Program-made: the position numbers and the translations under genes
The notes under the pieces: model-generated
Databases searched by the model: none
Told to the model about the DNA's origin: nothing
What the model saw: only the letters and a program-made list of their open reading frames with translations
DNA from: Pollenia angustigena
Lineage: Eukaryota > Arthropoda > Insecta > Diptera > Polleniidae
DNA length: 64,000 nt
NCBI GenBank assembly: GCA_930367215.1
Contig: OV884059.1
Coordinates: 229,027,803-229,091,802 of the forward strand
Direction of reading: 5' to 3'
Shown: piece by piece, positions 23,098 through 34,719 of the stretch
Position numbering within the stretch: the first letter of the stretch is position 1
Layout of the letters: each line of letters opens with the position of its first letter

Positions 23098-23461
23098 AAT
23101 AGGACCAGTCCAAACACGCGTGTAAAGAGTAGTCCACAAGGGACCAGGACTAGTCCAAAAGTAACCCAAACGTATGGAAAAAACCTGGTCTATTTAACAT
23201 TACGATGTCCTAGGAGAGGACCATATAACCCACCTTTGGACCACTAAGGAGTAGTTTTAAAACTACTCCATGGTATACTCAAGAGGATTAGTTTTGAAGT
23301 CGTTTAAAAACGAATGCATGTCGTTAAAAAACGAAGACATGTCGTCTCACTACAAACACTTTTTAACAATGACATGGTCCATGCTTGCGTTACATCGGAC
23401 CAGCCCATGGAGTAGTCCATTTTATCAAAATGGATCAGGTGGTCCAATTTTATTTGCAGGG
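23098..23461. mobile_element. CCCTGC-family MITE, copy 3
   Basis: The ends CCCTGCAAATAATAGGACC and ATTTTATTTGCAGGG are flanked by CG on both sides. It lies only 72 bp from copy 2 in the same orientation. Different flanking dinucleotides show two separate insertions rather than a simple tandem duplication. Confidence 0.85.
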
Positions 23462-23505
23462 CGTAAACAAACGTATGCATGCACATGTAAGCAAAATGTA
23501 AACAA

Positions 23506-24882
23506 TAGAGTTGTCAATTATTCCCCTTTCAGCTTTGTTCGAATAATTCAAATAATTGTTTTTGTTCGTTCGATCTTACGATTAAATCTGAAAAATTATT
23601 CGATTAATCGATGAGAATAACGAATAAAAAAATTACATATTTGAAATAAGATACATCCGTCCGTTAATTTACAACTTCCATTTTCTTCTTTATTTTTTCT
23701 TAAATCCAATATGACTTCTTTTTTTGATGCGTACAACTTTTCATCTAAGCTCCATATCATTGTATTACTTAAAGGAATCGTAAGATCCTTAATTCTTAAA
23801 TAATCCGATACAACTTTGGATTTTCGAAAGGCGTTTGCAGACCTTCCATCTTCAGCCAAAATTCTGCGTACAGCTTCTTTTATAAAACAACCGCTGTCTC
23901 TCTGTATGTATTTTTTAATTGGAAGAAGTTCGGCATATTTTGATGTCGTTTGATTATCTTCTACTACATCGGTTTCTATTGTAATATTGTGACACTTATG
24001 CTATGTTCACACTTTAAACGCGTTTAAGCAACTCGAGCGTGATTAAGCTCTAATCACATCAAAATCGAGATGATTCCCCATTAATTGAAGTTATTTGTTA
24101 ATCACTTCAAATTGACATGATTACAACTTAATCACTTCATTAACCACATCGAATCCCCTGATCATACCTCAAACTGAGTATAATATAGATTCGGTCACCA
24201 TGTAAGTACCCCTCGCGTGTACAACCGACCATGATGTCTTGTTAATGGTTTTATTTGACTTTAAATAATTCTAAAATTTTCATAATTCCATAATTAATAT
24301 GTTTAAAATGACGTTCTGATCACTTTATTAAAGTATTTTTATCCATTTTTAATAATTTAAAGAAATTTAAATTTGTTTGTTGCATTTTTTTTCTTTATCG
24401 CTTTCATCTAAATCATCTCAAATGTAATGTGAGAGGCTCTGATTAACTTAATCAACATTTCATGAAAATTGTTTAACGTTTGATTTAAAAAGAAAACAGC
24501 TGTTACAATTGTTTATCAAAGATTTGTTTAATAAGAACATAAGATACATTTTTGAAATACAGTGAATACTTAACACGGTTTTTGCCTACTAAACATTGAG
24601 ATTAACTACAATGAGGGCTAGCTATAGCAACAATATTTTTTACTTTTTCTACATTTTGTAAAAAATCGCTAAAAACGTATGAGAATAAATCAAATTCTAA
24701 GCTTTTATTTTTTATTAGTCTTTTATTAATTTATTTTTTAATAAAAAAAATTTTTCGATTAATCGACATAATTTAATCGATTTATTCGTTATTCGAAAAT
24801 CGGCATTTTAAAATTATTCGAACAAGAGTTGGTTTTTGTTTGGTCGATTAATCGAATTATTCTTAATCGGTTGACAACTCTA
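23506..24882. mobile_element. hAT element flanked by GTAAACAA
   Basis: The ends TAGAGTTGTCAA and the complement of TAGAGTTGTCAACCG are flanked by the 8-bp duplication GTAAACAA (23498-23505 and 24883-24890). The subterminal DNA is rich in GATTAATCG and ATTCGAATAA palindromes. A minus-strand frame is open from about 23996 to 23596 (RDSGCFIKEAVRRILAEDGR, then NAFRKSKVVSDYL). It could be a transposase remnant but I do not recognise the domain. A separate dispersed repeat starts near 24003 inside it. Confidence 0.8.
24003..24480. repeat. Dispersed repeat shared with 48823-49505
   Basis: Phrases such as CGTGTACAACCG, CTGAGTATAATATAGATTCGG, GATTACAACTTAATCACTTC and ATCATCTCAAATGTAATG are present, in reverse orientation and diverged, at 48823-49505. 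It contains many AATCACTTCA/TGAAGTGATT words in both orientations. The class is not recognised. Confidence 0.55.
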
Positions 24883-25554
24883 GTAAACAACTTTTGACAA
24901 CTAAAAAAAACATAAACAATGATCATCAGGCTTCTTGCGCAGACCTTTTCAATGGGCCTTGAGCTTTCCAATGTTTAGTTCAATTTAATTTCAAATTAAA
25001 AAAAAACAAAAAATTTTGTTTGTTATCATACTTTTTGACATTTGATAACAATACAATCAAACTTTTGTGTAACACAAAAAAAAAAAAAAAATCTAATTTT
25101 TTGTGTTTCATTTTTTTCACAGGACATTCACATTTGTAATGCACAATTTACACAAAAGTGCTTAAAGTGAAAATGTTGTTCAAACACAACGACAGCAACA
25201 GGACATAACAAAGCAATGATTTCTTTAAATATTTTTTTTTTTTTTGACGATCCAAATGATGACTTGAATTTCTTTGAAAGTTTGCCAAAATATTTTTTAA
25301 CCTTTCGGGGTGTCTCTCACAATGGTTACAGACAATTTAGGCAAAATATATTTGTAGCTGTGAATATGTATATTAAAAGACAGATACAGAAACTTTTCTT
25401 CCAGCATAATGAAATGAATGCACTTTGGTACGACGAAATGATATCTTTATTTGTTTATAAAAAACAGAAACAATAAGAAAAATCAATAAAGATTTAAATT
25501 AAATGTTTCGATATTCATTGAAAACGAAATATGTTTGTACATAAGATGCACATT

Positions 25555-26710
25555 GGGGCGGGTCGATTTTTTTTAAATCGTAAAACAAAAACGAAACTAC
25601 ATAAAATTTTAAGAAAATTCTCTGAAGAAACCATGTATCTAAAATAAAATCCTAATCCGCGCATCTCGACTTGAAAATGTATATGCCCGCCTTTGCCAAA
25701 AAAATAAATGTTTAAAAAAATGGTTTTTAATCCAAATTTTTAATATTTTTAATCTAAACTTAAGCCTTTAAGTTCATCAAATTTAATTTTCATTAAGTTC
25801 TTTTTATGAAGAAAGGAATTTTACAACATGAAAATTAATTGAAATTGTTATTGATAATCTTTCATTCTTGACGTGGCTGGGGCTCGAGCCCTGGCCGGCA
25901 GGTTACCATGACATGTTTTGATCGCAACCACTCGATCTCTTCAGATGGATTTGCCGTCTTACACTCGAAGCCATCGACGACTGCTGACGTCAATAGTCAA
26001 ACATCAATCCTTAAACCCAATTGTATTTTAACCTTTGGTAGATAGAAATTTGCTTTTCTGAATGATTATCCATTTTTTAATTGATTTTACATGTTTTCTC
26101 CTTACTTCTGTTTTCTCGTACTTTTTGTCAAGAATTCTTCTTGAAGTCCAAAGAACATTTTTTGTTTTGTCATTTTTGTCTTTCTTTTTTCTGTTGACCT
26201 TTTTTAGCACAACTTGAATGAAAAATGTACAAACAAAGCTCGTGCCTTAGCTTTAACAATAATTAGTATTGTGGTTAATTTGTTAAAATTTTTATGGGTT
26301 TTAATCCAAATTTTTATTTCAATCAGGCTTAAGTTCATCAAATTTAATTTTCATTAAATTATTTTTATTAAAAAAGAAATTTTACAACATGAAAATTAAT
26401 TAAAATTGTTATTCATAATCTTTCATTCTTGACCGTGGCCGGGGCTTTGGTTTGGTTTTTTCCAAAAATAAATCGAATTTTTTGAATGAAATTGTTTTTT
26501 AAGGTGTTCTTTTGGACTTTATATTTTTCTAAACTTAAAATTTGTTTACATTAAAAAAAAAAAAAAAAAAATATTTACTCAAATAAAAAAAATCTCAAGT
26601 TGAGAGGCACGGATTAGGCTTTGATTTTAGACCCATAGTTTCTTCGGTGAATTTTCTTAGAATTTTATGTAGATTGCGTTTTTGCTATACGATTTTTAAT
26701 TTTTTTAATA
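25555..26710. repeat. GGGCGGGTCGATTT repeat with inverted arms
   Basis: The segment 25555-25690 (GGGCGGGTCGATTT, ATCCTAATCCGCGCATCTCG) reappears inverted at about 26590-26710 (GAGGCACGGATTAGG). A single copy stands at 32695-33000. Between the arms, about 150 bp at 25728-25880 is directly repeated at 26295-26455 (TTCATCAAATTTAATTTTCATTAA, TTTCATTCTTGAC). The right end is cut off by the hAT-like element at 26726. Confidence 0.6.
25878..25975 (-). other. Possible tRNA-derived SINE fragment
   Basis: Read on the minus strand, GTGGTTGCGATCA resembles a pol III A box. About 40 bp downstream, GGGCTCGAGCCCC resembles a B box, followed by AGCCACGTC. The B-box-containing piece is at the junction of one copy of the directly repeated segment. 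Both boxes are imperfect and no tRNA folds cleanly, so this is a weak call. Confidence 0.25.
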
Positions 26711-26725
26711 TGCATGTATGTGCAT

Positions 26726-27742
26726 TAGACTGGTCGCATCTTGTATGGGATTTTTTTTTTAAATTTAATTGTTTGCGCTGCTTAAAATATGAGGTTTGGT
26801 GTAAGAAATCATGATCTAATTTTTCAGGTCAATCCGACGGTGCCTAGCCGTGCCGGGTGGGGCCGAAAGTTCACCATATTATAAAAAAAACATCTTTTCT
26901 ATCAGATCTTTATTGTTATACTAGTTGAAAAGCCGAAAATCAAAAATATGGCTTCGTTACGATCTTCCGCAGAGAAAGTACTTCAAGTGTGCCAAATTTC
27001 AGCTTCCTATGTCATCAGATGGCTTCAGAAAGTTGCGGAAAGAATAGGACCTACATGCAAACATCCTGACATACTAAGAAATTATATATTGTATAGATAG
27101 ATTAAAGTATTTGCTGTTTAATATTTTAGTATGATACGATGAAAGATGTTTAACTTAATTCGGGGTCGCTGAATCCAGTGGCCGTTTTTTTAGGTTAGCT
27201 TTGGTTTTCGAGATATACCGTTATTTCTAAAATTAAGGATGTTGCACAACATATGTTCGCGCAACTCAAAAACGCTTTAGCTTATAGAAAAACTAAAAAA
27301 ACCGAAATTCAGCAATAAAATTTACTATAAGAAGGTTGAAACTTTTTTCTTTATGTTGGCTTTGGTTTTTGAGATATACCGTTATTTCGAAAATTAAGGA
27401 GGGTGCACAACATATGTTCGCGTAACTGAAAAACGCTTTAGTTTATTTAGTTTATTGAAAAACAAAAAAAAACCGAAATTCCTCAATAAAATTTACTTTA
27501 AGAAAGGTAAAACGTTTTTCTTATATGCGCAGTCGTTTTTCGGCTTTTCAACTAGTATAACTATAAAGATCTGATAGAAATGATGTTTTTTTTTATAATA
27601 TGGGGAACTTTGGGCCCCACCCGGCACGGCTAGGCACCGTCGGATTGACCTGAAATATTAGATCATAATTTCTTACACCAAACCTCATATTTTAAGCAGC
27701 GCAAACAATTAAATTAAAAAAAAAAAAATTGCGACCAGTCTA
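26726..27742. mobile_element. Long-armed element flanked by ATGTGCAT
   Basis: The ends TAGACTGGTCGCA and complement are flanked by ATGTGCAT (26718-26725 and 27743-27750), an 8-bp duplication of hAT type. The inverted arms match for about 210 bp and contain TGCCTAGCCGTGCCGGGTGG and TCTATCAGATCTTTA. In the middle, two direct repeats of about 120 bp carry CACAACATATGTTCGCG (27245 and 27410). No transposase was seen. Confidence 0.82.
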
Positions 27743-27936
27743 ATGTGCATATCATAACGAGGGCTTATATTCAAATAGTGCTATCTGCAATTTTTCAAAA
27801 ATGAGTTTTTATATAGCAACGTGTTTACGTTTAAAATAATCATGTACAAGTAACAGATAATTAAGCTTTTTAGTCTGCAGATGATTCTTTTTATCTTTAG
27901 AATAAAAGAGCAAGTAAAAAAATTCCTAATATAGCA

Positions 27937-28004
27937 GCGACTGTTTGGTAATAGATTAAAGAAAATAAGTTCGTGTTCTCTTTAATCTATTACCAAACAG
28001 TCGC
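27937..28004. repeat. Perfect 26-bp hairpin
   Basis: GCGACTGTTTGGTAATAGAT plus AAAGA (27937-27962) is exactly complementary to 27979-28004, with a 16-nt loop. It could be a minimal palindromic element or a precursor-like RNA hairpin; nothing distinguishes these here. Confidence 0.75.
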
Positions 28005-29145
28005 AGGCGTATTTTAAATTCGCCAACCACGATAAGGGTGATTGAGTTTTTTGGTTCTTTTTCTTTGATTTCTAAATAATTTAAATCATCTTCGATGATG
28101 TTTTTTATGTTTTTAGTTTTTCTTGTACTTTTGATAGACTTTTCGATATATTATCAATCAGTTCAGTAAGATCTTCTGATTCTTCAGATTAATTAGAGTC
28201 ATATTTGAATATTCGTCAATAACTGTTCCAATAATTTGTTATTCTATGCTGTATATTGGTCAACAAAAATCAAACCAACAGGCTCCAAATCGTCGCACAC
28301 TTGTACGAATCAACTTTCGTATCGAATAAAACTTCGTGACTTTCAAAAAACGGGATTGCGGAATTCGAAAGCTTACGAATATAAATTTGTTTAAAAAATT
28401 TAATAGATTTTTATGCTTGTATACTAATGGCATAAGGCATTGCACTTTTCGCACCATATACATCAACAGTGTTGGTAGTGCCCTTTTAAATAGGTGACTT
28501 CGGTTTATTTATGGGGTTTTTTTATAACGGCCGCGGCGGCGCTTACCAAAAAGAGCAACAAAGCAACGCAAAAATTGCAAAAATTCGGAAAACTATAGAA
28601 ATTCGGAAAAATTTTACAAGCTCAGAAAATTTGCAAAAATAGCGAAAATTCTCGAAACTTTTTATGAAACAAGTCATTAAATTAATTAAAAGTCCCTTTA
28701 ACTACAGGGAAAGGCAAAAATTCGATAACAAATTTTAAATTAGCGAAAATTCTCAAAAATTTGAAAACAGCGGCATTAAAGCAAATTCTAGTACTTATTA
28801 AAAATTGTTAAAGCTGTAAAGAATCAGAAAACATAGAGAAAAAATTGCTGCTATCGCAAACATGGCTTAAATTCGCCAATAGTCGCAAACTTGGAAACAA
28901 ACCCTAACATTTTATATAAAATCGCTTAATCGGTAAAAAAAAACCTAAATTAACAAAAAAAAAAATAGCGAAAATTCGCGAAAAGTTTTTAATAATTCTA
29001 ACAAGCCATAAAATTGACTAAAAGTCAGTCCATAAAAGTATAAGGAATGGAAAAAGTTCTGTAAAAATGGTTAAATAAAGGGAAATAATAGCAAAGTCTA
29101 ATATTTATTAAAAATCGTTAAAGCTATAAAGAAACAAAAAACTTA
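28005..29145. other. Intergenic, A-rich direct repeats
   Basis: From about 28560 to 29100 phrases such as AGCGAAAATTC, GCAAAAATT and TATTAAAAATCGTTAAAGC recur loosely. No gene was recognised. Confidence 0.45.
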
Positions 29146-29300
29146 CAGCCGTATTCATAATGAAAATTTGGCATAAACTCTGGCTAACGATTTGCTAACC
29201 TCTTGTTAACGAGCTGCTAAACGTTTGCCATTTTGTGAAAAACAGCCGTTTAATGTCAAATAATTTTGTTGGTTTTTTTTAATTAACTGTCTTTTACTTA
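29146..29300. mobile_element. Truncated copy of the CAGCCGTATTCATAA MITE
   Basis: CAGCCGTATTCATAATGAAA followed by GGCATAAACTCTGGCTAAC and later TTTTGTTGGTTTTTTTTAAT matches, in reverse orientation, the right part of the complete element at 49044-49460. The other terminus is missing. Confidence 0.65.
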
Positions 29301-29341
29301 ATTTATTTTAAAAACTTTTTTTTTAAAAGTATAAACTTAAT

Positions 29342-30330
29342 TATCAAAAAGTAATTTCAATTTTTGGGAATACAAAATTTTAATTTCAAAAGATTTTGTT
29401 ATTCGTGCTTAATTCCCAGTTTTTATTAGTTGCGTTCGAGAACACAAAAGTTTTTACTATTTTTTACTAAACTTTACTGCATTTTACGAAATTGCGTTCG
29501 AGTACACAAAACGCAGTAAATGAGAACACAAATTGAGAGCGAAAAGTGACAGTTCTTGTTTGAGTATTTACAAATTTTTACTGCAGAAATTTTTGCAGTA
29601 AAATTTAGTAAATCAAAAAAACATATGTTTCAAAAGGTAAACAAACAAAAGTAACAAATAAAAAGCATACAAATCGTGAAAAAATTGTTAAATAAAAGAA
29701 AAGTTTGAATAAAAATTAAACCAAAACAAGAAGTCAATAAATATTAATTAATAAAACTTGTTTGTGAAGCATTTATTTGGCTAAATACAAACTTTTGAAA
29801 TTGTTTTTGTTATGTTAATTTTTAAGAGTTGTAAAAGTGTTAAGTATTTGGATACTTAAGTAATCAAAAGCAAAAAAATTATTCATGTTCTTTTAAATAA
29901 TTTAACCCGCTACAAATTAGTTAAATCAAATAAAATAAAAAACAAACAAATATGAAAGATTACATTAAATAATTTGTTTGTATTTTCCAAAAATTTTCGT
30001 ATTATAAAAAGTATTTAATCGAGTACCGATAAGAAAACGAGTTAAGTAGTCAAAAGTGTCAATATTGTTCAACACTTCAATTATTTGTCATCAGCTGTTG
30101 CCTTTATTTTACGAATTTTTACAAATTTTCCGTTCGCGTACTTTTTTGTACGACAGCTTTTTGTGAGAGCAAATTTTTTAGTTTACTCATTAACTGCATT
30201 TTACTGTAAAAGTACTCAAACGCACCTATTCTTGACAAAAACACTTGAAATTTATTGTTGATGGGATAAATTTCAAGTGCTTTTGTCAAGAATAAAAACT
30301 GGGAATTAAGCACGAATAACAAAATCTTTT
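29342..30330. repeat. Second copy of the 471-bp-unit foldback family
   Basis: It starts TATCAAAAAGTAATTTCAAT with the same left tail as at 10787 and proceeds to GTTGATGGGATA. It then folds back directly to AAAACTGGGAATTAAGCACG and ends at CAAAATCTTTT without the tail. AGTATAAACTTAAT (29328-29341) and AGTATGAACTTAAT (30332-30345) form an imperfect 14-bp flanking duplication. It lacks the 300-bp middle part of the unit, including the ribozyme-like core. A GTTGCGTTCGAG-ended element is inserted in its left arm. Confidence 0.75.
29429..30226. mobile_element. GTTGCGTTCGAG-ended insertion
   Basis: It interrupts TTTTTATT/CTTGAC of the foldback, whose intact sequence is known from the other copies. 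The ends are GTTGCGTTCGAGAACAC and the complement of GGTGCGTTTGAGTAC. A short TATT may be duplicated. The interior includes repeated TTTACTGCA and GTTCGAGTACACAAAA words. Part of it (29995-30090) matches 15420-15510. Confidence 0.6.
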
Positions 30331-30345
30331 GAGTATGAACTTAAT

Positions 30346-30895
30346 ATTAAATAAGAAATCAAATATTAACACAACCGGTAACAGTTTTTTATCCATATTT
30401 ACATTTTTTTTAATTAAATTTTTTATTAAAAAAAATAATTTTAGTAAAGTACATGTGGCGTTTGTTTACATACATGAAACAATGTAGCATACTTTGAAGG
30501 AATAAAAACGTCAAATTGTACAAACTCGCAAGATTGGTAACATTGAGATATGTCAAAATTTTCGTGTGGAATAATCAATGTTGCTCAACATTTTTCACAA
30601 ATTTGAACAGAGTACTAGGCTTAAAACTAAAAATTTTTTGGCGAACTATTTATAGTTATAATGCCAGGGTATCACACAAATTTTTGGAGCCTCAACCGTA
30701 AAGTCCTCCTTCGACCTAAACCTTCGTATAGGAGGGCGAGAGCTTCCAGAATCCGCTCCAGAGTATTTTGGTATCCACCAGTAAACTTCTGAGTTATTTC
30801 CTTGGTACTCCACCAGTAAAATGTGTGAGTTATATATGGTTCTCCACCAGTCACATTATTTATTTAAGGTTAAAAACGATTGCATATAGTTAATG
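30346..30895. other. Intergenic, no gene seen
   Basis: AT-rich sequence; near 30760-30855 the phrase CTCCACCAGT is reiterated. No coding or element boundary was recognised. Confidence 0.45.
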
Positions 30896-30898
30896 TTG

Positions 30899-31456
30899 AA
30901 ACCGCAATAACTGTAAGAGTCTAAACACAATATTTGCGGTGCGGTGCGATTTCTCGTTGCGGGAGAGAAAAATAAACATAATACAACGGAAGACGGCGAC
31001 GGAAGTAGTTGTCATTTTTTGTTTAACTTTTTATGATGAAACAGAACTGGGGCTGAACGATGTTTTTCATACAGTTTGACATAAAATTATGCCAGAGAAT
31101 GCGGTCGAGAAATAAAATCAATTTTATTTTGAGGACGTTTTTCTAATGCTCTCACATATAGACACTTATTCTCTTAATAATGCTACCATACTTTCATTCA
31201 ATTTCATACATTTTGTAAACAAAGGAAAATAAGAACAAAAGAAAACGAAAGAAATGAGAGAGAATTTGAAGTTACTGCCAACGTTTTAATTATGGGCCTT
31301 AAAATTTTTGCCTGGAGTTGAAGACTCAGGTCTGTTTCATCATTAAGGGCCATTATTATAACTTGGCGTTAGCTGTTATCCGACAGTTAACAGGCGCTTT
31401 TTGACAGATAACACATTATTATCTGTCAATTTAACCGCAATAACTGTAAGAGTCTA
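30899..31456. repeat. Repeat flanked by a 25-bp direct repeat
   Basis: AACCGCAATAACTGTAAGAG plus TCTAA occurs at 30899-30923 and again at about 31432-31456. The start (TTTGCGGTGCGGTGCG, GAGAGAAAAATAAACATAAT, GGAAGACGGCGACGGAA) is nearly identical to 38290-38370, identifying the same family as the element at 38272-39234. Confidence 0.6.
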
Positions 31457-31675
31457 ACCAGAGTCCGCCAAACACATACATTTACATTTCTTGTTTCTCT
31501 TGGTTGTATATTTTTGAGCGAAATTGTTCCCAGCGGGAAAATAAGGTAGGGATGGGCAAATTGGAAAAATATTTCGATATATATCGAATCAATATTTTTT
31601 AAGAGTACCGATATATATTATTTCAAAAATATCGATGTATCGATATATCGAACGTATTACCAAATTAAAAAATTT

Positions 31676-31676
31676 A

Positions 31677-31702
<26 letters not shown>
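31676..31702. repeat. AT microsatellite
   Basis: An uninterrupted alternating AT run of about 27 bp in the subterminal part of the hAT-like element. Confidence 0.9.
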
Positions 31703-31707
<5 letters not shown>

Positions 31708-31817
31708 AATCTTATTATAATTCCAACTATATCGACCCATTTGCGCGAAATTATCGTAAATGCCAATTTTTTTGAAATTGAGTTTTTGATGCAATCTTGT
31801 TCTACATTCAAAGAGAC

Positions 31818-33716
31818 GTCGCACAGAGGAGTATTTGGCCTGAAAAGCTGGCCAAAATTATTAAACGTGTTTTTTGAATTAAAAGTTTTAGTTTTTTGAT
31901 AGTTTTAGGTGTACTATGATATAAAAAGTCTAGTGGAAGATTTTGAAAAAATTACACTGCGCAACAAAAAAATTTTTCTCTACCCTAGAAATAAAAGTAT
32001 GTGGATTATATGGATTTTGATGCCCTTAATTCAAATCTGTTTTCCGTTTTTCTCTAGTACGTAAGGATTTTCTTTTAAAGGCGTGGCATACTTCACCCCC
32101 TAAATCGTTGGGTTGCCTTATATATTTTGCCATAACTTGAAAACGTGTTCTCCGATTTTAATAGTAGGAGGATCAGAAGATGCACCGGAAAATTCTGCTT
32201 AAACTAACCATACACATTTATTTTATATCTATTACTATTTTGGAGTTATTAAAAATTTAATGGCGAAAAAAAAAATTTACATGCAAAATGCGTCAAATTT
32301 TTTGTTTTCAAAATGCAATAAAAACATTTAAGAACCAAAAAGTTAAAATTTTTAAGATTTTTCTAAAAGCCACATTCCTAAAGCTTCGTACAGACGATGG
32401 TCTGATCTTACAATATTGTAAGCAGGCGTTGCCAACAGCAAAATTTTTCTGACAATGGTCCATTGTCAGATGCATTAATTTTGCATATCTGCAAATACAA
32501 ATGAGCTTACAATGTTCACACAGTTGTAAGACATTTTAGCCAATTTTAATGCAATTTAAGCAACGCTGCTTACCAATATTGTAAGATCTGACCATCGTCT
32601 GTACGAAGCTTAAGGAATAAAAGTTGGTATAAATCGCAAAACTTAATTAACAAATGTTGATTTTAAACTCATTCTTGACAGACTGTATGTACATTAGGGC
32701 GGGTCGATTTGTATGGATGAAAAAAAAATTAAAAATCGTATAGCAAAAACGTAATCTACATAAAATCTTCCGAAGAAACCATGGGTCTAAAATAAAATCC
32801 TAATCCGCGCCTCTCGACTTGAAAATTTTTTACTTGGGTGAAAATTTTTTTTAATGTAAAAAAAATTTTGAGTTGTAAAAAAATATGAAGTCCAAAAAAA
32901 CTACCTTACTAAACAATTTTATTCAAAAAATTCGATTTCTTTTTGGAAAAAGCTATTTTTTCAAAAAAAAATTTTTTGTGGGGATGTGTGGGACATTCCC
33001 TTAAAACTATTACGGATAATTAAGAATTTTTGCAATTTATAAATACATACAGGCAGGTATTAATATTGTGAAGTGTTAAAAGTGATGTGAATAACAGTTG
33101 AAATCAATAATTCAAAATACATAAAAGTTTATGACGATATAAATGTATAAGAAAAAGTGCCCGATGAGCAATAATAGACGAAATGTGAAAATTTAAAAAA
33201 ATCGTCAAAAATAATAGCGCAAACTTGCGCACACTTTTTTTTGGTTTCTAAAATTAGAGACTCCAAATTTTATTGTGGTATCAAACATAATTCGTAGACA
33301 TGCTAACCTCACTTTTAAAAACCTCTTCTTTTCCTTTTTTTGCAAAAAAAAAAGTGTATAATTTGTTTTTTTTAGCTTTTGAACGAATTGTTTCAACATG
33401 AATATTCAACATATTTTAAATTTTTTTTCTGTTTTAAATAACTTTTGATCAAACCTTTCAGCGAAAAAAAAATCTTTATTAAACCTTTATTCGTTTAGCC
33501 GCAAAAAAAAATCATATAAACATCCAGAAACCGAAAAAAACCTTTTAATCTCATATAATTTTCTTCACTTTCCTGACTTTAGCAGGGTCTCAGAGCTACA
33601 TTATAATGTAAAATATTGTTGTCTGTCGAGCTGCGTACTTAGTTCTTAAGATTTCTTAAAATTCAGTTTTGCCTTTTTGGCCAGCTTTTCAGGCCAAATA
33701 CTCCTCTGTGCGTCGC
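31818..33716. repeat. Inverted pair GTCGCACAGAGGAG...
   Basis: GCACAGAGGAGTATTTGGCC and following TGAAAAGCTGGCC at 31818-31853 are complementary to 33679-33716. The 1.9-kb interval contains a GGGCGGGTCGATTT repeat copy (32695-33000) and a MITE. It could be the subterminal repeats of the hAT-like element or a separate element. No target duplication was seen. Confidence 0.55.
32382..32610. mobile_element. TAA-flanked MITE, copy A
   Basis: AGCTTCGTACAGACGATGGT and its exact complement bound 229 bp, with TAA at 32379-32381 and 32611-32613. The arms continue through CTGATCTTACAATATTG. A second copy is at 42604-42792. PIF/Harbinger-like by its TAA target. Confidence 0.85.
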
Positions 33717-34210
33717 CTGACAAAATATTGTAGGCGAATTCCACTTCGTTGCTCCAAAAATTGAATGTATATTTTAATTTTTATATTGCTAGTGATAGCA
33801 GAGAAAAGTAGAAAAATAGCTCTCCTGTAAAATTTGGTTTTTGTAACATACGATAATTTCGTGCAAAGGGGTCGATATATAGCACATATATTGATTGTTT
33901 CAAAACCGCATAAAATAAATCATTTCAAGTTCGTTTGACTTTACTGTTTTAATTAGAAATCTGCAAGGTGAAAACCCCGCTTCTTTCTTAATTCTTCTTC
34001 TAATACATGCAGTCTACAACTGACATGAAATTCTTAACATTAACACTAATATGATGTTAGTGTTAAGTATAGACTCATCATGTTAGAGGTTTTCTCATGT
34101 TATAACACGGTTGTTAATGCAAATGTTTTAATAACGCTTTTATAACCATGTTATAACAGCAAATCATGTCAGTTGTAGACGGGGAGTTATAGATCTTCAT
34201 ATTATATATA

Positions 34211-34719
34211 CAGTAAAATCCCGATAATTCGTACCCCGATAAATCGTAATTCCCGATAATTCGTAATAAACTGTCGGTCCCTTGAAAAAATCTCGTTAAT
34301 TCGTAAAATTTCCATACATTTTGGCCCCTCGCTAATTCGTAATCTTTTTGTCAAATAAAATCTTCTTTACCTCTTATAAATCGTAATTGTTTGCTTACTA
34401 CCACTTATAATTCGTAATAAAAACAACAGAAACATGGAAAGAATGATTTTTTGTTTACCACTATTTTATTTTTGCGTGGTTTTTTGCTTGTGTGTGGGTT
34501 TATTTTCTTAAGATCAGTTTGTTACATAAATAATTTTTATATATTTTATTTTTAACAATTGTTTTTTATATTTTTTTAGTAAATAAATTCAAAAACCCCG
34601 CTTATTCGTAATTATTTTATTTTAACCCCGTTAAATCGAAACCCCGCTAAATCGAAAACCCCTATAATTCGTAAGAAATTGTCGGTCCCTTGCGATTACG
34701 AATTATCGGGACTCTACTG
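34211..34719. mobile_element. pogo/Tigger-like MITE
   Basis: The ends CAGTAAAATCCCGATAATTC and the complement of CAGTAGAGTCCCGATAATTC are flanked by TA (34209-34210, 34720-34721). The TIR motif CCCGATAATTCGTAA recurs many times inside, as does AACCCCGCTAAATCG. There is no transposase. Inserted in the hAT-like element 31547-34955. Confidence 0.85.

Noticed and set aside
3286..23614. Similar 87-137-aa frames starting MVYSRGLVLKSFK or MVYTRGLVLKSFK
   Set aside because: They fall inside the CCCTGC-family MITEs, run through the terminal repeats into unrelated flanks and have no domain.
25216..25476. 86-aa plus-strand frame (MISLNIFFFFDDPNDDL...)
   Set aside because: The composition is partly protein-like, but there is no motif, promoter or splice context to support a gene.
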